A DNA stretch of 64,000 nt from Bursaphelenchus xylophilus. Its lineage: Eukaryota; Nematoda; Chromadorea; Rhabditida; Aphelenchoididae. The stretch spans positions 10,287,501 through 10,351,500 of the forward strand of contig CAJFCV020000005.1 of the NCBI GenBank assembly GCA_904066235.2, given 5' to 3'. A model generated the notes under the pieces. That model was not told the origin of the DNA, searched no databases, and worked only from the letters and a program-made list of their open reading frames with translations. This document shows positions 30,498 through 39,884 of this stretch, in pieces (position 1 is the stretch's first letter; each line of letters opens with the position of its first letter). The translations under genes were made by a program, and so were the position numbers.

Positions 30498-32456
30498 AGT
30501 ACGCGCGTCGCCATAACTAGGGAACACTTGGCCATTTTTTTAAAATAAATCGCGTCGGGACCAAAATTAACTTGAAATCGTACGTGTGTACGGTAGAAAA
30601 ATAATTTTTCTGCGGCTGGAGCCGAGAATTATTTGTTGCGTTGTTGACAAAATTGTCGAGTTGGTGGATCAGTGTTTATAATTTCTTTTGATTTTTGAAT
30701 AAAGTTTCGTTTTTGTGTTGAAATGTCCCATTATTTCTGCCAGACGGTTTTTAAGGCCGAATTTTTATCTTCCGGCAGACGTTTTCAGGGATCTGGAAGC
30801 GAAGATCGGAAGAAGGTCATCTCGAGCTATTATCGGCTAAGGTATGTTTATATTGTCAATTACTTCATGCTTTTTAGGTTATTATGTGGTTTTTGTGGGA
30901 TTTAAAAGTTTTGAAGAATTTCTCATATTGTTTTAGGTGAAAAGTTTTGATAAAAAAGACAATGCAAAAAGCTTTAATTTTCAGATGATGTAGCTGTAGT
31001 TCGTTTCGAAGGATCTAGAGGGGTTTTAGTTCGTTTTAAGTGGAATTCGGCACAAATTTCATACTGTTTTATCTTTAGATCCGCATGCTCAACACTAAGG
31101 CCCGATGTGTTTCTCCTCAATAATTGCGTACCAAGCAGAAGGACGAGTTGATCATCGAAGGAAACGACCTCCAATTGGTCAAGACATGATGAAAAGCATA
31201 TAGAGAATACCAGTACAGACAATGACCAAGAGACAAGCATGATACCGAGCTGATGTTTTTTCGTTATGAACCTTCCTTTTCGCTTTACTGTTATATTTAT
31301 TTCTTTTTACTCAAATATTAATTTATATATAAAACTTTATTTGATAATCATTGATATTCAAAATTACATAAGATATCATTTAGTTTTGTTCCGTTGTTAT
31401 TCGAAGGTGTTGTGCTCTGGCTGGATGGACGTTTTTGACCGGAGGGTGAAGTTATCTGCAAGAAACTACTATCACACATATATATCAGTCTGTCGGGAAA
31501 ATAACGGCGGATCGTCGCGCCTCGGAATCGCCCATGATCGCTTTGCGACGGCTGCCGAAGCTGAAGATTTGGAAGCGAGACATTTTGATGCGACGATCCA
31601 CCGTTATTTTCCCGACAGACTGATAGAAACCTAATTTTCAACCTGTAAAATGACTGCCGGTTAAAAACACAACATACCTGTCGACATATGATTGTCTCCA
31701 TCCCGTGTACTGTCTCGAGCTGAGAATGTGGCCGAGGACCAATGAAATTACCGGATATCTGTTTTCGGTGGGCCTTATGATCGTTTCCTTCGATGATCAA
31801 CTCGTCCTTCTGCTTGGTACGCAATTATTGAGGAGAAACACATCGGACCTCAGTGTTGAGCTTGCGGATCTAAAGATGAAACAGTATGAAATTAGTGTCG
31901 AATTCCACTTAAAATGAACTAAAACCCCTCTAGATCCTTCGAAACGAACTACAGCTGCATCATGTGTAAATTCAAAGCTTTTTTGCATTGTCTCTTTATC
32001 AAAACTCCATACTTTTCACCTAAAACAATATGAGAAATTCATCAAAACTTAAATCCCACAAAAACCACATGATAACCTAAAAAGCATGAAGTAATTGACA
32101 ATATAAACATACCTTAGCCGATAATAGCTCGAGATGACCTTCTTCCGATCTTCGCTTCCAGATCCCTGAAAACGTCTGCCGGAAGATAAAAATTCGGCCT
32201 TAAAAACCGTCTGGCAGAAATAATGGGACATTTCAACACAAAAACGAAACTTTATTCAAAAATCAAAAGAAATTATAAACACTGATCCACCAACTCGACA
32301 ATTTTGTCAACAACGCAACAAATAATTCTCGGCTCCAGCCGCAGAAAAATTATTTTTCTACCGTACACACGTACGATTTCAAGTTAATTTTGGTCCCGAC
32401 GCGATTTATTTTAAAAAAATGGCCAAGTGTTCCCTAGTTATGGCGACGCGCGTACT
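30498..32456. mobile_element. 1.96-kb TTAA element with 670-bp inverted arms
   Basis: Begins AGTACGCGCGTCGCCATAAC and ends with its exact complement, flanked by TTAA on both sides (30494-30497, 32457-32460). The empty site in the srh-1 unit is a single TTAA at 25671. TTAA targets are typical of piggyBac. The arms run from 30498 to about 31170 and from about 31785 to 32456. Each arm reads inward with a 5'-type exon (MSHYFCQTVFKAEF..., 40 codons, then a GTATGT donor) and a second conserved frame (...VVRFEGSRGVLV...FLLNNCVPSRRTS). No transposase is recognised. The centre holds a TA-MITE. Confidence 0.9.
31483..31625. repeat. TA-MITE, subtype C, inside the TTAA element
   Basis: A full copy flanked by TA in the unique centre between the two long arms. 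Short interior with a deletion after CTTTGCGAC. Confidence 0.92.
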
Positions 32457-32460
32457 TTAA

Positions 32461-33786
32461 GGTTTCTGGTGCGCAGAAAATTTTGATCAACCTTGTAAAA
32501 ACTTATTTTGCTTGCTGAGTTGGTCGATTTTATTGTTGTAGATAATGAATACGGATCGGAAAAACAATATTCTGAGGATATGCAAACGATATCGGGTCAA
32601 AACCGTGTGTATCATAGGCTCTTATTACTTCTTTGTGGGTTAAACACCAGGACTCTTATCTCCTTCAGCGGCTAATCCAATTTATTTGGTTCACCTATTT
32701 TCTCGATAAAATTCAATATCCGATAATTTCAATTATGACTTTTTATTGACAGTAGTTTCAAATTAACACGCACAAGACCAAATACAATAAGACGGAATAA
32801 TTATGTTATCGGAGACAAAGACTAAATAAAGAGAGACAAGTTAGACTAACTAAAGGGACAAAATAAACTAACTAAAAAGGACAAAATAAACTAACTACGT
32901 TTATATAAACAAAATAATACTCTAATTATTATCTAACCTAAACTACTATTTACTAAATAACTAAAGGGGTAAATAAAAACAACAGTTTCTCACCAATTCA
33001 ATCTCCACACTGAAGCCAAAAATCCGTTGTGTTGTTGACGTGGCTTTTGGTCCCTCTTGTTTTCGTGTTGAGACCTCTTGACTTAGATGGTGTAACCACC
33101 TACACACCCCCTCTCGGATAATGTCGTCCTCGCCCTCCGCGTCGTCCACGATGGTAAGGTGATTGGTTGTTGATGGTGTTGGCGAGGAGATTCGCGAGCA
33201 GAGCAGTCAATTGATTGTTGTCTTGTGGTGGTGTGCAGTGCTGCTGGTGATGCGGTCTGGATGAAGGCGGGTGTTCATGTGTTGAAGGGGCCGTTGGGTG
33301 ATAAGACGGAGATGGATATAGGATCGGTGGAGTGGGGGACGGTGGCAGATGTTGCGGATGACGGAAGAAGGTGCATGTGACTCGGTTTAACCACGTGCCC
33401 ATGTGTATGTCGTTGCATTGACGTGACACCTCATTTAGTTGATGGAGTGTGGCTGTGGGGCATTTTGCCAGTAGATGCTTAGCTGTTCATAAGAAAAAAG
33501 GTTATTATCAAAATTAGAAAAACGTATTTGGAAAAAAATGGAAGCTTACGCTTGCGGGTCTACCAACTGACCGCCTTCCTGTGGGAGGAATGGGTTAACA
33601 GATTATTAGAAGACATTGAAGTAAAGCCTAATTTTCGACACAGTCTGATCGGTATTGTGGTCTCTCTCACTACCCTCTTCAGTTGAAATTTTCAAATGTT
33701 TTTCCCATACCCGGGTAACCCAAGTTGGTCCGAATTGGTACACTTTGGGCCGAGTTAGGAGGGGGGTCAAAACATTGTACACGAAG
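32461..33786. repeat. Duplicated intergenic block, copy 2
   Basis: Partner of 25675-27151, lacking both the MITE and the mariner. It leads directly into the upstream block of srh copy 3. Confidence 0.9.
33100..33429 (-). CDS. Pro/His-rich, RG-rich open frame, copy 2 (unknown)
   Basis: Same frame as 26773-26471, with an N-terminal extension (MSRQCNDIH before MGTWLNRV) because this copy has GCA where copy 1 has a stop-containing variant. The RGRRGGRGRHYPRGG tail is identical. Conservation may only reflect the recent duplication. Confidence 0.35.
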   Translation of the reverse strand: MSRQCNDIHMGTWLNRVTCTFFRHPQHLPPSPTPPILYPSPSYHPTAPSTHEHPPSSRPHHQQHCTPPQDNNQLTALLANLLANTINNQSPYHRGRRGGRGRHYPRGGV

Positions 33787-34211
33787 TATTATATAATAGC
33801 ATCGACTCAAAGGAAGTATTAAAGCCAAAAAATTTTTGTCCGACGGTTACTCCGAGGGCTCTAGCAGTTGCCTCATAAAGCCAGACCCCCTTCGACTTCT
33901 GTAAATGGCGAAGCTACAAACCCGCCGTCCAAATACAGTAAACGCATAGAGTTGTTGAAGAAATGAAATACAAAAAGGCGCAGATTGTATCCTTATCTTC
34001 TCGTCTGCGTTGTATTTTCAGGAAATGCGGCTTTCTTCTCCAATTCATACCCCATAGATGTGGTGAAACTGTGGGACACTGACAGCGTAAAAACACAACC
34101 TTCTGTTTTTTGTACTTCTCAAAGAGATTTATACGAATCAACGTCTGGGCCTTCAACATTGGCGTTGCGTCTTCCTCGAGGTCAGGTTGATATCTAGCCT
34201 CGTTGTCTGTT
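33787..34211. other. Upstream block of srh copy 3
   Basis: Begins at the undisturbed TA that carries the mariner in the other unit. Homologous to 23588-24004 and 28404-28827. No gene supported. Confidence 0.6.
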
Positions 34212-35534
34212 ATGGGGATCTTCTTGAATGAATCTGACCTACCGTCCGCTGAATTGCTACACTTCTACAAGGTGTTTGAGGACACTGCCCTCGGGGTTAC
34301 TGTACTCATGGTTCCCTTCACAATCCTCGTCATGGTTTTCAGTACGTCTTAAATTACCATTTATAAAAGTATGGTTTTAGCTAGTAACAGTGTTATCAAC
34401 GCCTATCGACTACTTTTAATTAACGAGTTGTCGTGGTAAGGGATTGCAATTCAAAAACACAGTTATGATGTTGTTCAAGGTCGTTGCTACTTGACATTAT
34501 GGCTGCGTTAATCGGCGCTGTCTCTTTATATCCTCTGCCTTGTTACTACGGTGTGAACGTCACCAGCGCCCTCTCCCACACGCAGCAGCTAACTTACTTT
34601 GTTGTTGGAATCGGCGTTTGTGTAATGAAAGACTTCGCCATCTTCTACCAATTGGAATACATTCTTGTGAAGTCGCTTGCGATGGATTCGAAGATTAGAA
34701 CATTCTTTCTGATGACGCCAAAGAGCGGCTTGGTGCTCACACATGTCGGAATCATTCTCAGCATTCTCGGGACAGGATTAGTAAGTCAGACCGACCAATA
34801 AATTCCCGAGAACGATCGCGGCGCGGTCATCTTAACGTAACCAAAGGCTCGCTCAGGAAGGGTGTTGTTTCAGACTTTCATACGAAGCTGCCAATGAAGC
34901 CTAACTTTCTCCCTATTTTCAGGGTCGACTAATTTACTATTTGCCCGATCAAGAAGAACAGAAACGATCTCTCACATCCCTTGATCCATTCGTCGGTAAA
35001 CTTTACGAGGTCCATCCCGATATCATCTGCTTTGCAGATAGAACACACCTCATAAAGGCGACTTTAGTCGGATTTATCGCTCTCTCCGCAACTCCGTTTA
35101 TTGGGATCGCCTTTTTGATCATAATGTACAATTCCATGCGTAAAAACAATTGGTCAACACACACTTACCGTCTTCAGAAGATGCTCTTCCGTTCCCTTGT
35201 CTTTCAGTTAATCGCATTCAGCATATTCATGTACCTTCCATGCATGATGCTGATGAGTGCGCTCCTCTTTCAACTTCGGGACGGTCCAACTATCACTGTG
35301 ATTTGCTTCTGTTTCGTCTTGATGCACACTCCGATCGATTGTTTTATGATTCTGTATTTCATCAAGCCCTATCGAAGCGTCGTTGCGAATTTACTCAAAG
35401 TTCTGCAGACATATGGTGACACGACAATGCAATATACAACCCATCGGCTATCCCCCTTGAGTCAGTACTTGTTTCAACGCAAATCAAATATGGATATCTC
35501 CAGGGCATCAACCACTCAAGTTCAGCATTTCTAA
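34212..35534 (+). CDS. Serpentine receptor class H (srh)-like chemoreceptor, copy 3
   Basis: Exons 34212-34341, 34381-34435, 34480-34780 and 34923-35534, giving 365 aa; the last intron is 49 bp longer than in the other copies. It is the most diverged member (for example YKVFEDTALGVTVLMVP, TYFVVGIGVCVMKDFAIF, EVHPDIICFADRTHLIKATL), yet has intact splice sites and the KPYR end. A 133-bp stretch of exon 4 (35249-35381) is identical to copy 1. Homology to the other units stops at about 35589, at a TA. Confidence 0.9.
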
Positions 35535-36176
35535 AAATTCTGTATTTATTGTAAAAATTCTGTCAAAACCATAAAATGGAACGTCAGCTTGTACTATAAT
35601 CACGGTTTTACCCTTTTACTATTTTACCCCACTACTTAACAAAATTTACTACTAGTTACTGTTTGAAATCAGTTTTTTTAATTATTATACACAAATTTAC
35701 TAAAAATTGCACTTTCTAAGGAAAAACCGTTCTTTTCTAAAATAAAAATGTTTTTTTCTATGAAAAAAATCATTTTTTCTAAAAATAAGTTTTCTAAGAA
35801 AAAGCATTTTTATTTTAAGGCATTACGTCCGTATTTCATGCGGTATTTCCTTTGAACATTTATCGCGGAACCGTACTTGCCTACCAAACCACAGACCAGG
35901 CTTTTTCTTCAACACCGTACCCCATTTCCGGACACACCGGGAAAGACCGAAAAAACAACCAAAAAACGACCGAAAAAATGAACTCCAAGAATAAATCCAA
36001 TAACTGTAGATGACACTTACTATGTATAACATATTTGGTATCAAACAAAATGGGGTTGTCTGAGGGTTCGGGGAAAGAAACAATTTTAAGATTTGGCCAA
36101 GAACTAAAGAAGTTATAGCCAATTCAAATCGGGCCACAAAGATGCCCCACCCTGTAATTGCATTGTCCTCGGAAGT
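35535..36176. other. Gene-free stretch
   Basis: AT-rich with TTTTCTAAGAAAAA runs (35660-35820). GATGCCCCACCCTG at 36141-36154 looks like the end of another CAGGGTG-type inverted-repeat element, but I found no partner end. A 104-codon minus-strand frame here has no recognisable domain. Confidence 0.5.
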
Positions 36177-36344
36177 TTATTGATCAATCTGACTTACTAG
36201 TACTGAACCGAGAATACCGACAATGATTCCGACATGTCTGAGCACCAAGCAGTCCCTTGTTTTCATATGAAGGAAGGCTCTAGCCTTCGAATCCATCGTA
36301 AGCGACTTCACAAGAACGTATTCCAATTGGCAGAAGATGGAGCG
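36177..36344 (-). pseudogene. srh exon-3 fragment in inverse orientation
   Basis: The minus strand encodes QLEYVLVKSLTMDSKARAF ... VGIIVGILGSVLVSQIDQ, matching the second half of exon 3 (and the start of intron 3) of the srh genes. No other exon is nearby. It is a truncated, inverted fourth srh copy. Confidence 0.85.
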
Positions 36345-36474
36345 AAAAAATAAAGTCGACGCCAATTTTTCGATTTTCGACTTTTTTGTGCACCGAAAAT
36401 CGCAATTTGTGAAAACAAAATTTTTAAGTTTCGCAAGGTGCGAAAATTGTCAGGGCTTTTGAGCGCGATTAGTA

Positions 36475-36662
36475 TATCAGTCTGTCGGGAAAATAACGGC
36501 GGATCGTCGCGCCTCGGAGTCGCTCATCATCGCTTTGCGACTGCAAGCCGCGACTTAGGAACGCTAGTTCAAAAAAGGGAATTTTGCCTCGACACAATTA
36601 TTTTTTTCGGCGGCGATGCAATTTTTGATGCGACAGAGTGCTCATTATTTTCCCGACAGAAT
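36475..36662. repeat. Chimeric TA-MITE: subtype C left, subtype G right
   Basis: The left half is ATAACGGCGGATCGTCGCGC with subtype C interior through CAAGCCGCGACTTAGGA. The right half has the subtype G interior and GAGTGCTCATTATTTTCCCG. The inner palindromes therefore do not pair. Confidence 0.85.
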
Positions 36663-37004
36663 GGCATACTTCTAGTAATATTGCGCACCAAAGTTTTTGT
36701 TTTCGATGAAGCATAGTCTTACAAACAAAAAACATTGTTAGATCTTATTGGATTATGATTTATTTGCAGACCCGAGTAAAAATTGCATTTTCAGTTTCGA
36801 TGGAGAGATTAAATAGTTTCAAAAAATCGAATAAATAGTATGTAAAGATGTATATATAAACATAGTTTTTTGTTCCATAACGCTATATTATGAAAAAAAA
36901 GAACGAAAACTCAGACCTACAAAAGAGTTTAACGGAAAAAATTAGAATTATGGCAAGAAAAGAAGGAAAAATGTAACATTCCGGTCCGTTCGCAAAGTCG
37001 GTGG
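36663..37004. other. Gene-free stretch
   Basis: AT-rich, no feature recognised. Confidence 0.5.
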
Positions 37005-37324
37005 AGTGATTTCGGCGACATGCACTGTGCGAAAACAAAAGTTCAATTTGCACTGTGCAATTTCTTGCTTTTGCACCGTGCGGTTTTTTTGGGCTGTCCC
37101 TGACTTTTTTCGCTCAGTGCAGACGTCGGAGAACACTCCAGCGACTTTACGAACCTACTGCTAGTCGTTCCACAAAGTGCGTACACTTTTTTTGCGATCC
37201 TTTTCGAAACATTTCGCACTGGGCAGTTTCTTTTTGTTCGCTCAAAATTTGCGCCGACTCATTGTCAGTTGAGAAAAGCTTGCGTTGCAGCGAAGTCTAC
37301 GCATTTTCTGGAACGACCACTAGT
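37005..37324. repeat. GCAC-box cluster followed by a TACTGGTCGT-type element
   Basis: 37005-37140 has boxes near 37021, 37052 and 37073 and matches 1362-1500. 37161-37324 has inverted ends CTAGTCGTTCCACAAAGTGC and GCATTTTCTGGAACGACCACTAG. Confidence 0.7.
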
Positions 37325-37359
37325 ACCGAGAGAATATCTTGCTGATGGAAAAAAACAAT

Positions 37360-37510
37360 TATCAGTCTGTCATGAAAATAATGAGCAAAATGTCGCTGCG
37401 CCGACCGCATCGCTGAAAAATTTTATTTTGCTTCGACACAATTAATTTTCTCGGCGGTGATGCGATTTTCTATGCGACAAAGTGCTCATTATTTTCCCGA
37501 CGGACTAATA
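37360..37510. repeat. TA-MITE, subtype G
   Basis: A full copy ending 9 bp before the stop codon of the four-TM gene A (which is on the minus strand), so it lies in that gene's 3' region. Left end ATCAGTCTGTCATGAAAATA. Confidence 0.88.
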
Positions 37511-37518
37511 CTGCTCGT

Positions 37519-39273
37519 CTAATATCTGAATTCGCTCTTCGGCAGCATCGGATACATGTGTTGTTGCTCATAAGCGGGCGGCGCCTCGCTTGGTGGATAG
37601 TTTTGCGCTTGCGGCGGCTGAACCTGATAATCCAACGGCTGGCGCGGCGAAGCTTCCGGCGAGAAGGTCGGAGCCGTGGGTTGCGGATTTGTTGAGTGAA
37701 TTTGCGCCGGCGGAGCCTCTACAACCGTATCCACATGGACTTCTTGAATGCTCAGGACTCGGGTCAAATATTTGTAGGACTTGACGGCGATGTGGAAGAA
37801 GTAGATATTGAAGAAGAAGTAGACAACGCCGAGACAGCCGAGGACGGTCAGATAGGTGCCGAAGCCTTTCTTGACGTGCGGGTTGTCGTAGTATTTGTCG
37901 TACTCGCCTTCAACGATGGCGTTACCCCATATGAAGAGGTAGAGACACCAGAGACCAACGCCAGCGATGTAGAGGACCTGAAATCGGGAGTTTTTGGAGG
38001 AAAGTTGCGAATAAAACGTTTCACAGCGAGGAGGCAATTTTTCGATGCGACAGAGTGCTCGTTATTTTCCCGGCAGACTGATACTCGAGACACAAAGTCC
38101 GTGGAAATTACACAGCGCGTTTTTTCTGTTTTTTTCGCTGACATTGCCACAGCTTGCCTTTTCTATCAGTCTGGTTGGAAAATAAAGTGGATTATTTGCG
38201 CGTTGGAGACCAGCAGTACTTTGCGACGGCTAGCCGCGACTGGAGATTTGGTGCGCGACTGCGATAAGGCGAGAAATTTTGCTGCGACAAACCTATATTA
38301 TTTTCCGGACAGATTGTTAGCCTGTGCAATACTACATAATGTGTCAGTCGGTCGGGAAAATAATAAGCCGGTCGCATCGAAAATCCCATCACCGAGAAAA
38401 TGAATTACGAGCAAAATCAAATTGCCTTTCACTTTAGCGACGTGATGCAACGACATTGCTACATTATTTTCCCGACTGGCATTGTATTGCCCGACATCTA
38501 TCCTCTACTGACCGCCCCACGTCAAGCTGAGGAGTCCGGTGACCGGAATAGACTCTTCGCTATCGTTTTTTTACACTTCGTCTTGATTTCCAGAGAAAGA
38601 GAGAAAAAAATACACGCAAAAGCGTACTCTCTCGCCCCAAAAATTCCCCATTTCTTCCCCGACAAAGCGTTTTTCGCGTCTTTTTTTGGCAAATTGCCAA
38701 TCCATTCACCGGAATGTTTTAGCTTATCTCAGTTTGACGTGCGCCCTTTCTACTTTCTCTAAGCTTCAAAATCGAGAAGACTTTCTGAATTACCTGTGTG
38801 ATGAAGTAGATCCAATACAAACAAGCCGTCTTGGTGCATCGTCCCAGCAGTAGTGAAAGATTGCCGAAACTGGCCAGCACCGGTAATGGCAGGAACATCC
38901 ATAGGAAACTGGCGATTACAAAGACAATAGCAACGCCTCCACCGAGCAGGGAAATTATTGCCGTGGCAATAACTGCATTCTAAAAAAATCCTAATTAAAA
39001 AGCCGTCCGTATTTTACAATAAATTTCAAATTGCCTGAAGGTCTAAAAAAATCTGTCCGTCGGGGAAATAATGTGGATTTGTCGCAGTAGAATGTTTCGT
39101 CTCGTCGCAATCGCGCAATAAAGCATCAGCCGCGGCAGGCCGTCGCAAAAAGATAATGGGCGATTCCAAGGCGCGACCACTCCACATTATTTTCCCGACA
39201 GACGGATAAAAAATCCGCAGGGACTTACATGGACATGTGAATTGCAACAACATCGGTATTCCGATGACGCCAT
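37519..39273 (-). CDS. Four-TM protein with CCC N-terminus and PPxY tail, paralogue A
   Basis: Exons 39273-39229, 38979-38794 and 37977-37519, all phase 0, 229 aa. Seen: MASSEYRCCCNSHVH (cytosolic Cys cluster), then TM1-TM2 in exon 2 with the signature GRCTKTACLYWIYFITQ, TM3-TM4 in exon 3 (LYIAGVGLWCLYLFIWG; TVLGCLGVVYFFFNIYFFHIAVKSYKYL), and a Pro/Gln-rich tail with EAPPAYEQQ, a PPxY motif of the kind bound by WW domains. The layout (Cys-rich start, four helices, PY tail) recalls LAPTM-like endolysosomal proteins and nematode expansions of similar four-TM proteins; this is inference. A TTTTTCAG acceptor at 39279 lies 5 bp before the ATG and could be a trans-splice site. The LTR element sits about 40 bp upstream. 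Confidence 0.85.
38029..38083. repeat. TA-MITE right-end fragment
   Basis: In intron 2 of gene A, 50 bp from exon 3: GAGTGCTCGTTATTTTCCCG with GCAGACTGATA. Same position and subtype (G) as full copies in genes B and C. Confidence 0.75.
38164..38319. repeat. TA-MITE, subtype W
   Basis: In gene A intron 2; mutated left end ATCAGTCTGGTTGGAAAATA. Confidence 0.8.
38342..38490. repeat. TA-MITE, subtype G, diverged
   Basis: GTCAGTCGGTCGGGAAAATA at the left, ACATTATTTTCCCGACTGGC at the right. Confidence 0.75.
38518..38741. mobile_element. 224-bp Transib-like element, second copy
   Basis: Same length, ends (CACGTCAAGCTGAG ... CTCAGTTTGACGTG) and interior as 16536-16759. Flanked by CGCCC on both sides, again a 5-bp GC-rich duplication. 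Lies in intron 2 of gene A. Confidence 0.85.
39050..39208. repeat. TA-MITE, subtype W, in gene A intron 1
   Basis: Fills most of the 249-bp intron. Ends ATCTGTCCGTCGGGGAAATA and TTTTCCCGACAGACGGATA. Confidence 0.85.
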
Positions 39274-39311
39274 ACGGCCTGAAAAATAAAATTATTATTA
39301 AACGTTCCTTC

Positions 39312-39694
39312 TGTAATAATCAAATAATGGAAGCCGTGCGGAAAGCACGTGGAAACCGCCGCTACACTACGAATGGAGTGGTCAAAGGAGACCACGCCCA
39401 AGGAGTTCAAGATTAATGACCACGCGCATTACGTGCGTCAAACAATGAAGAAATAATGATCGATGGCTTCCGGATTGCGAAACCGGATGAGGACACAAAG
39501 TGACTCAGCAGAAACTGAGTTCATAAAAACCAAGTTTGGAATGTGTGCAACCCAAACTACAACAACCTAATCTACTATATAAGCCGTCCTCGAAATCATT
39601 CGAGGAAGCGCTTCCACTCTCTTAATGCTCTTGTAATTCTATTGTAATTATTCTCTAATAAACTTTATCTATATTCTCTAAGTCGACCATTACA
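39312..39694 (+). repeat. 5' LTR
   Basis: Starts TGTAATAATC and ends GACCATTACA (TG...CA). Contains TATATAAG near 39577 as a likely promoter and an AATAAA near 39657 as a possible poly(A) signal. The sequence just after it (TGGAGGTCCGCACC) is the candidate primer-binding site; I cannot name the tRNA. Confidence 0.95.
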
Positions 39695-39884
39695 AAAAGT
39701 GGAGGTCCGCACCTCGAACTCCACCGTAGTATTCATTGTCTAAAAGCCCAAGGGTCAGCACCTTAATTAATTCCCACTTGTGGGGGTCGCTGGCTTAATT
39801 AATTCCTTGGCAAAAGTGTTGTACAACCCAAAATTTGACCAAAAAGAAAGTCACTGTCGCCGCCCTTCCGCTACATAATTCACC

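Noticed and set aside
35823..36137. 104-codon minus-strand frame with hydrophobic stretches
   Set aside because: It overlaps the CAGGGTG-type element end and has no recognisable receptor motifs or splice sites.
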